NCBI GenBank assembly: GCA_012932295.1
Contig: JAAONU010000014.1
Coordinates: 20,018,251 to 20,082,250 of the forward strand
DNA: 64,000 bases
Source of the DNA: Cyclina sinensis
Lineage: Eukaryota > Mollusca > Bivalvia > Venerida > Veneridae
Reading direction: 5' to 3'
Shown here: positions 22,329 to 35,400 of the stretch, piece by piece
How the letters are laid out: each line of letters starts with the position of its first letter
How positions within the stretch are numbered: position 1 is the stretch's first letter
Position numbers and translations under genes: made by a program
The notes under the pieces: model-generated
What the model was told of the DNA's origin: nothing
The model's database searches: none
The model's input: the letters and a program-made list of their open reading frames with translations, nothing else

Positions 22329-25300
22329 ATGGATAGTGAACTTGAGGTGAGTAAAATACATCGGAATGCCAATATTTTATTTAATAACCTATTTGATTTC
22401 TTATTTTCTGACAATATTGATTTGGCGCACTTTTTAGGATTTCGCGGACTTTTTACAAAACCATTTTTAGAAACGATTTTAATGACATAAAGGCAAATTA
22501 CAATATTTTCGATTGATACTTAGGTTTAACTTCTTATTTTAAACAATGTTCGGTGTTGTTGCAAACGGAATTGTTTTTAAACCATATTTAGCCATGAAGA
22601 TTAACTGGCAACGTGTAAGTTCATTTAACGATGAAATAGATCCGTTTTTTTTAAACCTTGTTGAAATTATTAACTGATTCAACACAATCAGAAATAATTT
22701 GATGAGTGCTAAATTTCTCAGTTGCTTGTCATTTGGCGGGCACGGCTAAAACTACATATAAAACATTTACTACATGTCATGTCAGTTGTCAGTTTGGTGT
22801 AGTGGATACAGTGACGGCCGCTAAATAGTTTTGTATATTTTGGGCACGAGTTCGAAACCCGATCGTATCTATTTTTATGTTTTTTTTTTATTTACTCAAT
22901 ATGTATAATATTTTTATAGACATATATATCCTAAACCAGTCCGCGTTACATTTAGTGCTTACTTAAGAAATCACTTAATTTTTAAAAAGTTTACTAGATC
23001 TACGTGAATTTATATCATTTTTTAGATTTTCATCTAGATCTAGATCTTATACTGCTTTTGAAACAATACGGGCGCGAGCCATCCTTACCTTTTTGTTGTT
23101 GTTGTTGTGATAATCCCTATCGACTCGTCTGTTTCCTTTAATTTTTATTATGAACTGCCTGGTTAGAAATCTGGGATCATATTCATAAAGAATCTTGGTC
23201 GAAATCTTTACGTCAAGTGACTCTGATTAAAAATAACGCTTATTTAAATATAATTCAATCAATTCAATTAGATGGGTGGATCTTTGTGTATTTTCAGGAG
23301 CTGGAAAGTTTGTTCTCAGAACATTTTGGGAGAACACCGACTGCCTCGCAGGCCAGCGTCGATCTAAGTGAAAATGAAACAAGTGACAAAGAGGTGGCTG
23401 ATGAAGAAGATGAAGACACTTGTAGAAATGATATAGATGATCGGGTTCAGAGATTCGTTGAAGAGCATGACAACAGCAGCAGCAGTAGTAGTGGGGAAGA
23501 TACGGAAGTCGATCCCGACCTTGAAAGACTTAAACAAATGAGAAGCAGAGGGTGTTGCAATAAACATTGCATTGACACTTTTACAGACTCTGAACATTTT
23601 AAACATTAGAGAAATGGACAAGTCTGAGAAGGAAATGGTCATCATGACCTCGATTATTTCCAACATTAAGAAGGAAACAACACAGCGTGGCAAAAAGAGG
23701 CAGAGGTCACACTATGACTTTACATTTAGGGGCCGCCAAGTTTGCAAAGCGGTGTTTATGTTGGTGTTCGATGTAGGTAAACATGCACTGCAGAACATTA
23801 TGAAACACGTTCAAGTAAACGGTGTCGTGCCACGTGTACATAAAAACGTAGGTAAAAGACCTGCCAAGTCCTTGCAGTTTGAGGATGTCCGAGCTGTGGT
23901 CCAATTCATAAGCAATTACGCGGATGAGATTGGTATTCCCCAGCCAGCAGCACCACGTGGTCGTGACGGTGATGCTCCAGTGTATCTCCCCAGTGATACC
24001 ACGAAGGTTGCTGTTCACAAGTCATACATAGGAAGTTGTGCAGAGACAGTTCCGATAACACGAGCGGTGAAGTACTCCACATTTAATAATATCTGGAGAT
24101 CATGTCTTCCGCACATTAAAATAGCAAGTCCACGTGATGACGTCTGTGCAACGTGTGAGCGGTTTCGAAAGGAAGTTATGGACTCTATCACTGGGGAAGA
24201 GAAGCTGGAGTCTACCCAAAAACTACGCAGCCACGTACAAGCGGCCCAAAAAGAACGTGAGATGTATAACACCTGTGTGAAACGTTCTCGTGAATCTAAT
24301 GACACTGATCGGTACATCCATTACACTTTTGACTTCAGTCAAAATGTGTGTATTCCACACCATGCACGACAGATGGGTCCTGTATATTTTACAACATTAC
24401 GCAAGATCCAAATATTTGGCTTCCGTATCGACAACATCCCCACACAACTCAACTTTCTCGTTGATGAGAATGAAACGATCGGAGCAGACGGAACAAGCAC
24501 ACACGGCCCGAACGCAGTCATTTCTATGATAGACTGGGCGATGGAGACAAGGCGTGAACCCGGAGAATCGGCGTGTGCCATACATGCAGACAACTGCCCA
24601 GGTAATGAAAATTACAAAAAAAACTAACGACAAGTTTATTCTTCATTAAATCATGCATAACACTCATCGCCGATTCAAATAAAAAATGCATCGTGTAAGG
24701 TGTAAACAGAAGTAGTACAGTTTACACAGACAGATAGTACTATTTTTAAAATAATCTTTTTTATCATTAAGTATAATAGTATTCATATTTTCGGATAAAT
24801 GTTGACAGTGTTCTGTCTGACACATCAAAATACCGAAGTTACTAAACAACAACAACAATAATGATAATAACTGCATTTTACCCATATAGCTGTACCCGGC
24901 TATAATAATAATAATAACAACAACAACGAAGTTGTAAAATTGTTATATTACAGGGCAAAATAAAAACCGCTACATAATCGGATATCTGTTATGGCGTGTG
25001 ATGACTGGGAGACACGAGAAAATCGAGCTAATGATGCAAATTCCGGGTCACGCCCGTTGCTTGATTGATGGTGGATTTGCTTTACTAAAGAAGCTTTATC
25101 GCCGTTCAGACTGCGACGGAATAGACCAGCTGGAGGCAGTTGTTAACAAATCTTCAACAACAAATGTTGCGGTCCGGTATCCGGCCTGGCAGTGGCGAGA
25201 CTGGCGATCATTCCTCGACCCAGTCATACGATCTATTCCCGGCATTCGGTAAATAAGATTATAAGTTCCTGGATAAGTTGAATTCTTAGGTTATAAACGA

Positions 25301-25780
25301 TGATATGTAATAATCAAAGTAATTAAACCAGCATTATTTTAATGCGAACAGGTTCAACTTAAAAATAAGAAATGGTTTCGTTTTGCATATAATCATTGGA
25401 GAGTTGTATTAACTGTATTTTTTTCTGTCTATTGCACAAATTTTAATAGAAATATGTTAGATTGTAAGCTTGGTAGTATATGTTTCATATCTATATTTTC
25501 TTATTTGTTTTTGTATCGTTCCAGCAAATACCAGTATTTTCGTCTGAGTGCACAAAAGCCTGGCGTTGTTGTTGTCCGGACTTCGAGTGACAGTGAAGAA
25601 ATTGAGGTGCAGGTGTTACGCCCCCGTGCTCAGTTTCCCGCCAGCTTACCACCTGTTCTTCCTGCCGGAGGGCTATCCAGGCAGAGACAGGAATATTTGT
25701 ACAAGAACGTGCGTCCATATGTCCGTCCATCTTTCCAGGATATTACTTGCCCAGCTACTGCCACTGACGACAATCAGTGA
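22329..25780 (+). CDS. Putative DDE transposase (DUF7869-like), four exons, one frameshift
   Basis: Exons 22329-22346, 23298-24601, 24954-25248 and 25525-25780, all with GT..AG and compatible phases; stop TGA at 25778-25780. The N-terminus MDSELEELESLFSEHFG is followed by an acidic/Ser-rich region and a CCNKHC motif near 23551-23570. Then comes a change of frame between about 23570 and 23609, with the first frame ending at TAG 23607. The body has CxxC (DDVCATCERF, near 24140-24165). Candidate catalytic acids are FDFSQ (near 24330), HADNCPGQNKNR spanning the exon 2/3 junction, and GHARCLIDGGFALLKKLYRR in exon 3. That order fits an RNase-H-fold DDE enzyme. The DUF7869 assignment is from memory of the HADNC-GQNKNN signature and is tentative. 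The product would catalyse excision and insertion of the element in the nucleus. The frameshift probably inactivates this copy unless it is a sequence error. Confidence 0.75.
22795..22870 (+). other. Degenerate tRNA-like sequence inside the transposon's first intron
   Basis: TTTGGTGTAGTGGATACAG resembles a D-arm/A box and GAGTTCGAAACCC a T-arm/B box, about 45 bases apart. The acceptor and anticodon stems are poor. It could be a tRNA relic or a SINE head, or chance. Confidence 0.3.
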
Positions 25781-26121
25781 CTTTTTTTGAAAGTTCATAT
25801 GTGCAATGCTTTTCAATTTCATTGAAAAACCATTAACGATTTAAATCTAAATAAATTAACAGTCATCTTTATAATGTTGTGTGCTTGTAAGTTTATTCTT
25901 ATAAGGAAGATGAAACCATTGTTTCCTGCGAAATGGACATGACATGTAAAAAATGACGTCAGTACGACGTCGTGTTAAATTCCTCATATATTATTGACAC
26001 CTATTGTGTTTAAATCGCCATAAAATCGTTAAAATCCACAATAGCAAGAAACGGTTTTCAGTTTTTTTACCTGCAAATATTTCTGTATTCATTTATCAAA
26101 AAAACTAAAAATCGAAATTTT

Positions 26122-26155
26122 TGTCATTAAGCCCGGTTTTCCTGGAGCGGTGCTC
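26122..26155 (-). repeat. Right terminal inverted repeat of the 4-kb transposon
   Basis: Reverse complement of 22159-22192 with one mismatch. Outside it lies ATATATAAATACCC. Confidence 0.9.
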
Positions 26156-26331
26156 ATATATAAATACCCAATGTCACACAAATAATGTCACATAAATATT
26201 GAATTTCATAAAACAGTCAGTCTCAGTAGAAATAAAACTTATTTACAGAATACAACCTTAAAATTTGGAAACAAAGTTGCTTCGATGGTTATTGAAGACA
26301 GACATACAGACAGATAGACATGTGGTAATAA

Positions 26332-26480
26332 TCAATTTGACTGTTCTGTTTTCATAAACTTTATAATGAAGTACCGTCTTTGTCTCCAAACACATATAAC
26401 AAGACCAATGACTAAAATAACGACTGTTGTAACCATCGATGAACTGTTATCTCCAGAAATGTTGTCCGGTTCGGTAGTTT
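26332..26480 (-). CDS. Gene 2 terminal exon: stalk, transmembrane helix, short tail
   Basis: The acceptor CTTTTAG precedes 26480. ETTEPDNISGDNSSS is a short stalk with two N-glycosylation sequons, followed by a 17-residue hydrophobic helix and a basic RQRR stop-transfer. The corresponding gene-3 exon (57284-57413) has the same position, phase and layout. The stop lies 177 bp from the right end of the 4-kb transposon, so the present 3' end may have been created when sequence beyond was replaced. Confidence 0.7.
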
Positions 26481-29400
26481 CTAAAAGGAAGGGTACAAAA
26501 GTAATGTATGTACATCATTTATTGTTGAAAAAGCAATTGTTGAGATTTCAAAATAATATAAAAAAGCTTGAAATTGATAAAGGCCGAGAAACAACTGTAA
26601 GTCGGTACTTAGTACAAAAAGATGTATATTAAAAAAAATCGTACTATTGTTATACAAGCAATTTTTTTCCGCATTTGCTGAACGTATTTAAATAATTTAA
26701 ACAAAAATGGTTTTCCACATTCTTGGAATACATTACCTATGTCAAAATGTAGCACTAGTGCATTTTATTTATATTACAAATTTGAGTTGAATCCTTTACT
26801 TTCGCAGACATTCAAAGGTATTTTCAAATGCAACTCGTATGAAACGTTAATAAATGTAGTCACCTCATTTTATATAACAAAATAAATTACAAGTTAAATG
26901 TCCCGAAATGTCTTAAACTGTTTTTATCACATACATAAATGTTGCCATGGGAAAAAGACATCTAGAAAACTTATCAAGGAACACCCATAGTTGGGGGGGG
27001 GGGTCACAAATAAAAGCAAAAAACAACAACAATAACAACAACAATAGAATCATATATTCAAAGTAAGGGAAGTTAGAGAATCAATGGCAGAGGATACTGC
27101 AAGTTTCTTTAAAATTATATTTTGAAAAATAGTCTTACTTTTTTCACAGTACATTCCTTCCCATCCGTTTACACATTCCAAGCATGCACCGTCAGTTTTT
27201 CGGCAGTCTGTTTTATTTTTGCAATAGGTACTACATATCTGCGAACAGTTTTGTCCATGGGAACCAGGGTTACATTCTAAAAAAAATGCATTTTTTCATT
27301 ATTTTGGTATTCTAGGTGGTAATTAAAAAATACAGACTAAATGCTTGGCATTTAAATTTACAGACTTAAAATTAAACTAATACAACGGATACCTTGGTCA
27401 CAGTATTCACTCTGTTTATAACCTGGTTTACAAAGTCCGTTACAGGCGCCAGTAAATCTGTCGCAGGTATCATTATGACACGTTATACATTTCCGAGAGC
27501 AATTTTCTCCCCATCTCCCTTTTTCACAAGCTGTAAAAGATAATTCTGTATGAAAATAAATGAGAACGAAATAGAAACTAGATGGGTGTTCACTTGAACA
27601 CTTGTATCACCCTTGGATACTTTGTTAGAATAACTAAAAAGGTAAGCACGAGCCTGCATGAAAAGGCAGCATGCTAGTCCAAGTACCATAAAGGCCTGTC
27701 CGCAGACAGCACGCTCCACTTTTACCAGTGCTGGATAATAAATTATAAGCCAAGTCAAACGAAAGGCCCAAGTGAAAAAAAATGGAGTGGGGGAGGGCAA
27801 GTACGTAGTCATATAAGATGTAGAAAAAAAAAGATTTTTTTAAAACAAAATAATGAAAAAAAATGGTGGGGAGAAGGCGGTGGGGGGAGTTTACGTGGTA
27901 GGGAGGTAAGAGGGGGTCACATTGCAGGGGGGGGGGGGGGGGGGAGAGGAGTCAAGTATCTAAGTATTAAAAACATAATGGAAAACAATGGTGGGGAAGA
28001 TCGGGGGTGTGCGGGGATTACTGACCCATCTCATGTCTCATGTCAGTTAAAAGTTTATTTCGAAGCTTAAAGCGACTGACCCACAGAATTAAGCTGATTT
28101 ATTTCCTTTAAAATTTAAGAGAAGTTGATATACTACTGAAAAAAAACAACATAATATTATGCTTCTATGCTCCTTGAAATATGAAAAAAATGACATAACC
28201 AGGATTCGAACCCATGACCTTTCGGTCAGTAAAATATAGAGCGACGATCTAGACCACTGGATTTTCAAGAAGCGTCAAAATTAATTTTATAACTCAAGTA
28301 TCTACCCCGTGACCAGCGGGGTAAATTTTTTACTGATAAAAGTTTGTAATACTTTATATTTTGATGTTTTCTGTAACAAAACAAAAATGAGTCAGTCACT
28401 TAGGTTAAACATGTTTTTCACAATTACTGCAAGAATTTCAAGATGTATAAACATTTTCTTTTTTCATCAGTCAGTCAGTCAGTCAGTCGGTTAAAGAAGT
28501 TCTTTTTAAATAAAGGATTTTTGGGAGGGGGTAATAATATGCGGGGTGGAGGGGGGGGGGGGGCAGTTGGGGTCCCATACATTGAGTCAAGTAACTTCAT
28601 ACCTGCATGTTTAATTTTTTTCTTGGGGGTGGGGGTGGGGGCGGATGTAACATGGAATGAGGGGAGGGGGTCCAATACATGGTGGGGGAAGGAGTGAAGT
28701 ACCTACACATTACGAAAAAAAATTATAATGAAAAGAAAATAATTATGAGGTGGCGAGGATGAGGGAGGTAAGAGGGGACCCATAAAGAGGGCGGGTGGGA
28801 GGAGGGAGAAAATTCTTACCCATACTATGTAAGTTAATAGTTTATTTCTAGGCTTAAAAAGTTTTTTCCCTATATATAAGTATAAGCAAAATCAAATGAC
28901 CCCTGGGGTGGGGCTAACTTTGACCCAAGGGACAAGGGTACCAACAATCTTTGCAGATCTTGCTTGGGATCAAGTATTCCAAGTTTCAGTAGAATATCTT
29001 TGACACTATTTGAGAAATGGACTTTTACAAAAAGGTTAACCAAGAAATTTTAAGTTGAAAAAGAGGCATAACTTTGCAAAAAAAATTGAGAGTTGTCTGT
29101 CCTTTAGAAATGATGTCGCATTTTGTAAGCATTACAATTGGAATGTTTGATGAAGAAATATAAGAAATGTCATAGTTACAGCCGATGTGAAGTTTTCGTG
29201 ACAAAGTACAAGAAGAAAAGGGGCATAACTCTGTCTCATGTAACCTTGACGTAAAATTTTTGGCATCATCACGACCCTGTTGTTGTAAGCAATATAACTG
29301 AAAGTTTGATGAGGAAATGTTAAGAAATGGCAAAGTTATTGCCAACGTTAAATTTTCGTGACGGACCGACGGACAAAGCAATCCCCATGTATCACCTTTT

Positions 29401-32400
29401 CTTCGAAAGGGCGACACAAAAAATGCTCTACTTATTTTATAAATTATAAATTCATTTATATACTTCAGGTTTCCTTCTGATATGTACATATATTAGAAAA
29501 CGCATTTTTTTCGCGATTTACATAATGACCATGCAGATTATTGTCTGTCAAAACTTACATTCAAAAGACAACATTGTTTCTTTCACTTTAACAAAACGCA
29601 TACAAGCAAGTACGAGAAAAAGGTATTTCCGGCCGAAAGTTGAACGATTTAAGCGGCAGTGCCTTGAAAGTTTCACAGAACGAAGCATATGTGCAACATG
29701 ATACGATTGCAAAAATATGCTGTAAGATTGTGTGTTGGTGTTTTCATTAAATAACTCTTTGGAATCTACATATAGAGGAGCTTGAAGTACAAAATATGTT
29801 TTCATTCTGATAATCTCACGAAGGGTTTCTCTTGCCTGTATTTATAAAATAACACAATACAGCATCTCCTTAAGTATATAGTATGCTCTAGTTTTAGACA
29901 CAATAAAGTGAAATAACTACTTCACCTTTTCTATGTAAATATAAAATAATCATGTCTGAGAACAAAAAGTAGATATGTTAGGCTTAAAACTTTCCATTCT
30001 ATAAGTAAACACAGCATAAATACAAAGTGTCATTAAAAACTGGCAGATTTTTAAAAAAACAAACACCAGCTGTAATAGGGATGCGGTTTCTCATACATAA
30101 TGTATGTATTCTAGTGGCATATTAGACATATTCAGTAAGAATTTTCTAGATTTCTGCAATAAAAGGTTTCTAGGCAAAGATGGGTATAGTATATCTTTAA
30201 TGTGTGAGCAGACTGTTGCATCTACCCTTGCCTACTTATTTACAACAGTACCTCAACATCTCAATATGGCTGCGGACAAAATATGTTCTTATAGTTGTCA
30301 TATAGACAAGCATGTTGCAGTTGATGAGTATATTGTTACAGGGTTACAAAAGGTGTTTTTTTTTGTTGTTTTTTTGTTTTTGTTTTTTTTTTGGTGGTCG
30401 GCGGTGGTCGGAGGAGTTTTTAGTGGAAGCTCCGAACAAAAATATTTTCTACATTTATAAAATTACCAAGAGACATATTTCAGCTATATTTAAGGGGATT
30501 GCAATGACATTATACGTGTTTCTTGTAAAAACATGCTTGATTAAGCCAGAACACGAGTTGGCCAAGATGATCGTAATTGCTCATCAGTGACTGTATAGCA
30601 ATATAATTGTATGATCTTTCATAAAGAAATAAAATTGTTTCGAATGACGAAGTAGTTTCTGATTCATTTAGCTTAGTTCCAGTTTAACTTAGAGCTATCG
30701 TCAAGGCAATCTTTCTGAAGCTTTTTCTTTCACCTTGAATCATTGATTCTATCTGGACCCTAAGCAATCCATTTAAAAGTTTATAAAAAAAATTTCTCGA
30801 AGATAAAACAATCTGGCCAACTATTATAAAAAAATTGATTCCTGACGTACTCACATTGATTTTAAGAAAACTATGTTGGTGACTTTCTTTTTGACAACTT
30901 ATGACGATTTGCTGAACTGAGTTGATAACCCTATTTTCATCCATCAATCAAGTTTCAAACTCTTCCAGATACAATAAATACAACCATGAGGACTTAGTTT
31001 CATGGAGACTTTGTTGAAAAAAGTAACGTCTTTAATGCTCACACGATTTTCGATAATCTCATATTACTACCTGGTGTTTGACTGAATTTAAATGTGGTTC
31101 AAAACTTTTCAAAAGATAAAAAGATGAAGACAATCATTATTAGAAAATTGCACAAAGATCGAGCCAAATAGTAAAGTGCTTGCAATGTTTCCCTTGATTT
31201 AAGCTGATGAAATAGTTCTTGAAAATATATCAAAAACATGCGAAAGTTTATTTTCAACACAATAGGTTTATTTCATATGCTATGCTTCAAATAACTCAAA
31301 AGCAGGTGGGCACAGCCAATGACCAACAAAATGACAAACAAAATGACCGGAAGTGATTGAAATAATTTATGGTGTATTTTTGTACCTTCATCACTAATTC
31401 CTTCATGCCAACCAGGATCAGACCCGAGCTTACATCCATTTGTATGAAGGCAGCTAGAACTATTTAAACAATGTACTACATATAACGCATTCTCATACGT
31501 TTTGCCTTGACACTCTGTGATTGAAATAATGTGCAGTAAGGAACACCTTTTTACAACCGGTTCTCTGGTCGGTCAATCTATGTTATACAAGTTAAACGAC
31601 AAACATGTTGAAAAAGAAAAGAAAAGAAAAAAAAGAAAAGAAAAGAGAACATTATTAGATCTTCTACGGTCTTCTATTACCAATCATCTGACAGATTTAT
31701 ATAAAGCCAGCTGTATTTTCATCCAAACTGGGTCTAACTTAAAAGCTATGAGATTACCGAGGGAAATTAATAATTGGATTATCAAAACGCAAAATTTTAA
31801 TGTGAAGTTAATGAAACTGTCAGTTCTTTTCGCACTAATGATTTGGATTTGACTTCTGAACACAAGTATTTTAAGGCATATATTTTAATCATAATTTTTC
31901 TGAAAAATATAAACAATTGGATAAGACAAAAAACAAATTAATATTATACCGAAATATTATAAATCTAGTTAAATGTTAATAAATGATCAAACTTTTTAGT
32001 TACAGTCTCGATTTAGTTCATGTAACAACATAACCACCAACTGTACGTTTAAAGCATGAAAATTTGTCAATAAGATATATCACTAGTTACAAGCTATGTT
32101 TACGGAACACGCGCGAGCAGAGAGTTTTTTCAGTTCGATGTTTTTTTTTATTTAAACTATTTGCGCTTCATAGTGATAATTCTTGCAAAAATATCAAGGA
32201 AACGGTGAAAAAAAGCAAGTCGGCTACAAATAGAACAATGAGCTTCATCATCATCGTTATGTTACATATAGTTGGCATTACCACTGGCAAAAATATCATA
32301 ATTATCAACAATTTCGACGTCAACAACATCCTCAATAGTAACAGTGTTGATAAAAATAATTTAAATTTCAATGATTACTAGTACTATAATAGATTGACTA

Positions 32401-35400
32401 CGATGTTGAAGCAGAAAAAAAGAACATCATGCCAATGATCCTGTAATTTTTGATAGTGCTGATAAAGACAAAAATGGTGATGATGTTATTGATTGTGATA
32501 GTAATAATGACGACAACAATGTAAATAATGTTATCAGTCATCATCATCATAACAATCCGAATTTGAGGAAACGTTCTTGATGTTTTGCTCTTAGCCCACG
32601 GTAAGCAAGGACAGTCATGGCCATTTATAGCCTTATCTAGATTTTTGGACATGGGAAAAATACATTATGAAAATTTTACATGTCAATGAATAATTGATGT
32701 AAAATTTAGACATGACTACAGAGAAGCCATTAGTTGTTTTTATTAGCTTACACATGATGCCGGTAAAACTGAGATTAAATTGTCACTTGAAATACGATGA
32801 CGTCTAGATCAGAGTCGAATCCGACCCATGAAAGTTTGATATCAAATTCAACATGATTGACTAAAGAAGAGCCTTAATACTTTTTGAACAACGCTTGTAT
32901 ATGACAGGGATAGTGCATTAGAAGAAAGATAAGATAAAGAAGGAGAAGAAGAAGAAGATGGTGATGATGATTTTAGTTCTGAAAACAGACCACACATCGG
33001 TTATAACACTATGTTAGACTTAAGTGAACAGTACATTGTAAATATTAATTGTTGTATCTGATTAACCTGCAAATACAAACATATCATCATGGGTAAATAT
33101 TTATCCGACTCCTCTAGTTTCTTATTAGGCTACAGGGGGCTGTATTTAACAAATTGGGGCATCTTGACGTATACAGCATCTTTCATTGAGAGCTGTATCC
33201 GTTGTAATCAGCACGGATAGACCTTCCCGTTGAGAGCTGTATCCGTAAGTTTGCAAAGTATAAAGCTCCCTTGGGAGCTACATACGGCAGCAGCTGTATA
33301 CGGCGTAACAGCGCTAACCATTCTAGTTTTATTCATAATTATAATGAAGTATATTTTAAAGAATGCTTTTGCATGTATGAATGTAATCGTTTTATTTTAC
33401 GATGTGAAATAACTTTTGGAGAAAGCTTAAAATATTTTATCAAATGTTCTGACTCGATACTATTTTGTAATGTTTAAGTATAGTATAGGATGTGCAATTA
33501 CATTTGGAGTTTTTTTTTTTGAATTCCGGTACATTTCCGTAATGTAAGGGTATAGATAAGTAAAAAAAAACATTGTTCTACTATATTCTGCTCAGTTATT
33601 TTAAACCAAAATCGTGTTGTCTGTCTTCTTTTTATTATATTAAAATTAAAACAAATATGTCATTAGATTTTTTTTTGTTACAAAAACGTGAACAATTGAA
33701 TCAGTTTTGTAAATTTACTTTTATTGCATAAATATCCTTCGTATCCTGGACTACATCCATGTTTGCAGATACCATTTGTCATGTTGCAAATATTATGTTT
33801 ACAGAAGGGACTACAGAATCTTTCACAATTCTGTCCATATCTTCCGTTTGGACATTCTGAAAAGAAACATTTTCGAAACCTAAATTTACAATACTTCCTT
33901 AGCGTTATATTAGGTTTATATTCTCTGAATGTTTATCATCTATGACTTCGTTATTGATTACTACAAACTAAAACTAATATGTAAACTAGAAAAGAATATA
34001 AGGATATTTAACAAACAATGAAGAGTAATATTCTTAATGAAACAATAACAATTACGTTGAGTAAATTAACTAAGCTACGTACGATCACAACGGCTTCCCA
34101 TCCAGCCGGTCTTACAAGAAAGGCAGTAACCATTATCTTTATCACATACACCCTCACAACCGGGACTGCATCGCTTTGTACAGCTATCGCCGTATGTGTA
34201 GTCTGGACATTCTGAAATTGCATAAGGAGTAATTACATTATCCTTCCACTGCTTTTCATAAATGTGCATGAAAATAAGTCTGAATTCTTCACAAGTAAAT
34301 GGTATCGTAAAATAGATGAAGAAGGATTAGGGTGATTTTCGACAAACTTTTCGAAAATGAGTTTATCATGAACACTGCAAGATGGTATACAAAGTAAAAG
34401 AAATATATCAACTTGGAGGAGAATTTATCAAAATGTATGCAAAGTAAATTTATTTTAAATGCTGTAGTTCAAATTTAGTCTAGGAAAGAACGTTAAACAG
34501 GAACACTTTTTTTAAACGCGTTTGTTTGTTTATTTGTTTGTTTTGCTATACAGTTGAGATAATATGATTAAATCTCTAAAGTAAGTTCGTATTTCTGCAC
34601 CAACAGTTATTATGGTATAAGTAAGAAGATTATGTATATACATATCATAATATCATTATATGCAAACTATGAAGTTTGAAGGTTCTGGGTGAAATAGTAC
34701 TCCAGTTAGTGAGCGGAAACGGTTTACACTCTTCGGGCCCCTGTGACCTTGACCTTTGACCTACTGACCCTAAAATTAATGGGGTTCTTGTAATCAGAAA
34801 GGACAATCGTCTTATGAAGTTTGAAGGCTCTGGGTACAACAGAACTCCAGTTATTGAGCGGAAATGGTTTACACTCTTCAGGCACACGTGACCTTGACCT
34901 TTGTCGTACTCATCCCAGAATTAACAGGGGTCCTTCACTAAATAGTGGCAACAATTCTATGAAATTTGAAGGCTCTGGGTGACATAGAACTCCATTTATT
35001 GAGCGGAAACGGTTTACATCCTTCGGGCCCCTGTGACCTTGACGTACTGACCCCAAAATCAATAGGGTTCTTTTACACAATAAGTTCAATCACTCTGTGA
35101 AGTTTGAAGGCTCTGGGTCAAACGGTAGTTCAGTAATTGAGCGGAAACACATTGTAACAGACAGACCGACGGACGGACAGCTAGACGGACAGACCTACAT
35201 GGCAAAAAACAAAATGTCTCCCCCGGGGAAGGACAAAACTAAAGATGACATGATCATCTATGTATGTGGTTACTAAATAATGAGTAGATCATCAAGGTAA
35301 GCAGTGCCTAAATTAAAGATCATCCAAGCAGTTTTCACACTTGTGAACTTGATCTTTGACCTACTGACCATAGAATCAACAGGTTTCTTCTAATCAATAA

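Larger units (their letters stand above)
22159..26155 (+). mobile_element. Near-complete 4.0-kb DNA transposon with about 33-bp TIRs and a DUF7869-like transposase
   Basis: The left end starts GAACACCGCTCCAGGAAAAC (22159) and the right end is its reverse complement with one mismatch (ending 26155). Both TIRs continue through CGGGCTTAATGACA and both ends abut ATATATA. The flank is itself an AT repeat, so the target duplication (TA, ATAT or longer) cannot be decided. The interior carries a four-exon plus-strand gene (22329-25780). TGACGTCA occurs about 60 bp inside the left end and about 195 bp inside the right end. It lies between the EGF-TM gene (stop at 26332) and the Tc1 pseudogene. Confidence 0.85.

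Noticed and set aside
23364..24633. Minus-strand open frames antisense to the transposase (23364-23693, 23707-24018, 24015-24317, 24339-24633)
   Set aside because: They are shadows of the plus-strand transposase exon; the sense strand has the motifs and compatible splicing.
6711..26480. Joining gene 2's TM exon directly to the D2 cassette at 9059 to make a short receptor phosphatase
   Set aside because: Phases do not match (2 to 0), the only GT is a weak donor, and the catalytic D1 exons are missing.
29025..29489. 154-residue minus-strand open frame
   Set aside because: It runs through a degenerate satellite with GACGGACGG-type end and shows no domain or splice context.
32398..32652. Small Ile-rich minus-strand frame
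   Set aside because: Follows ATC/GAT simple repeats in a gene 2 intron.
34018..34223. Overlapping forward and reverse frames at the first EGF exon of gene 2
   Set aside because: Only the minus-strand frame that ends at the AATGTCC acceptor gives an eight-cysteine module with phase 1-1 borders.
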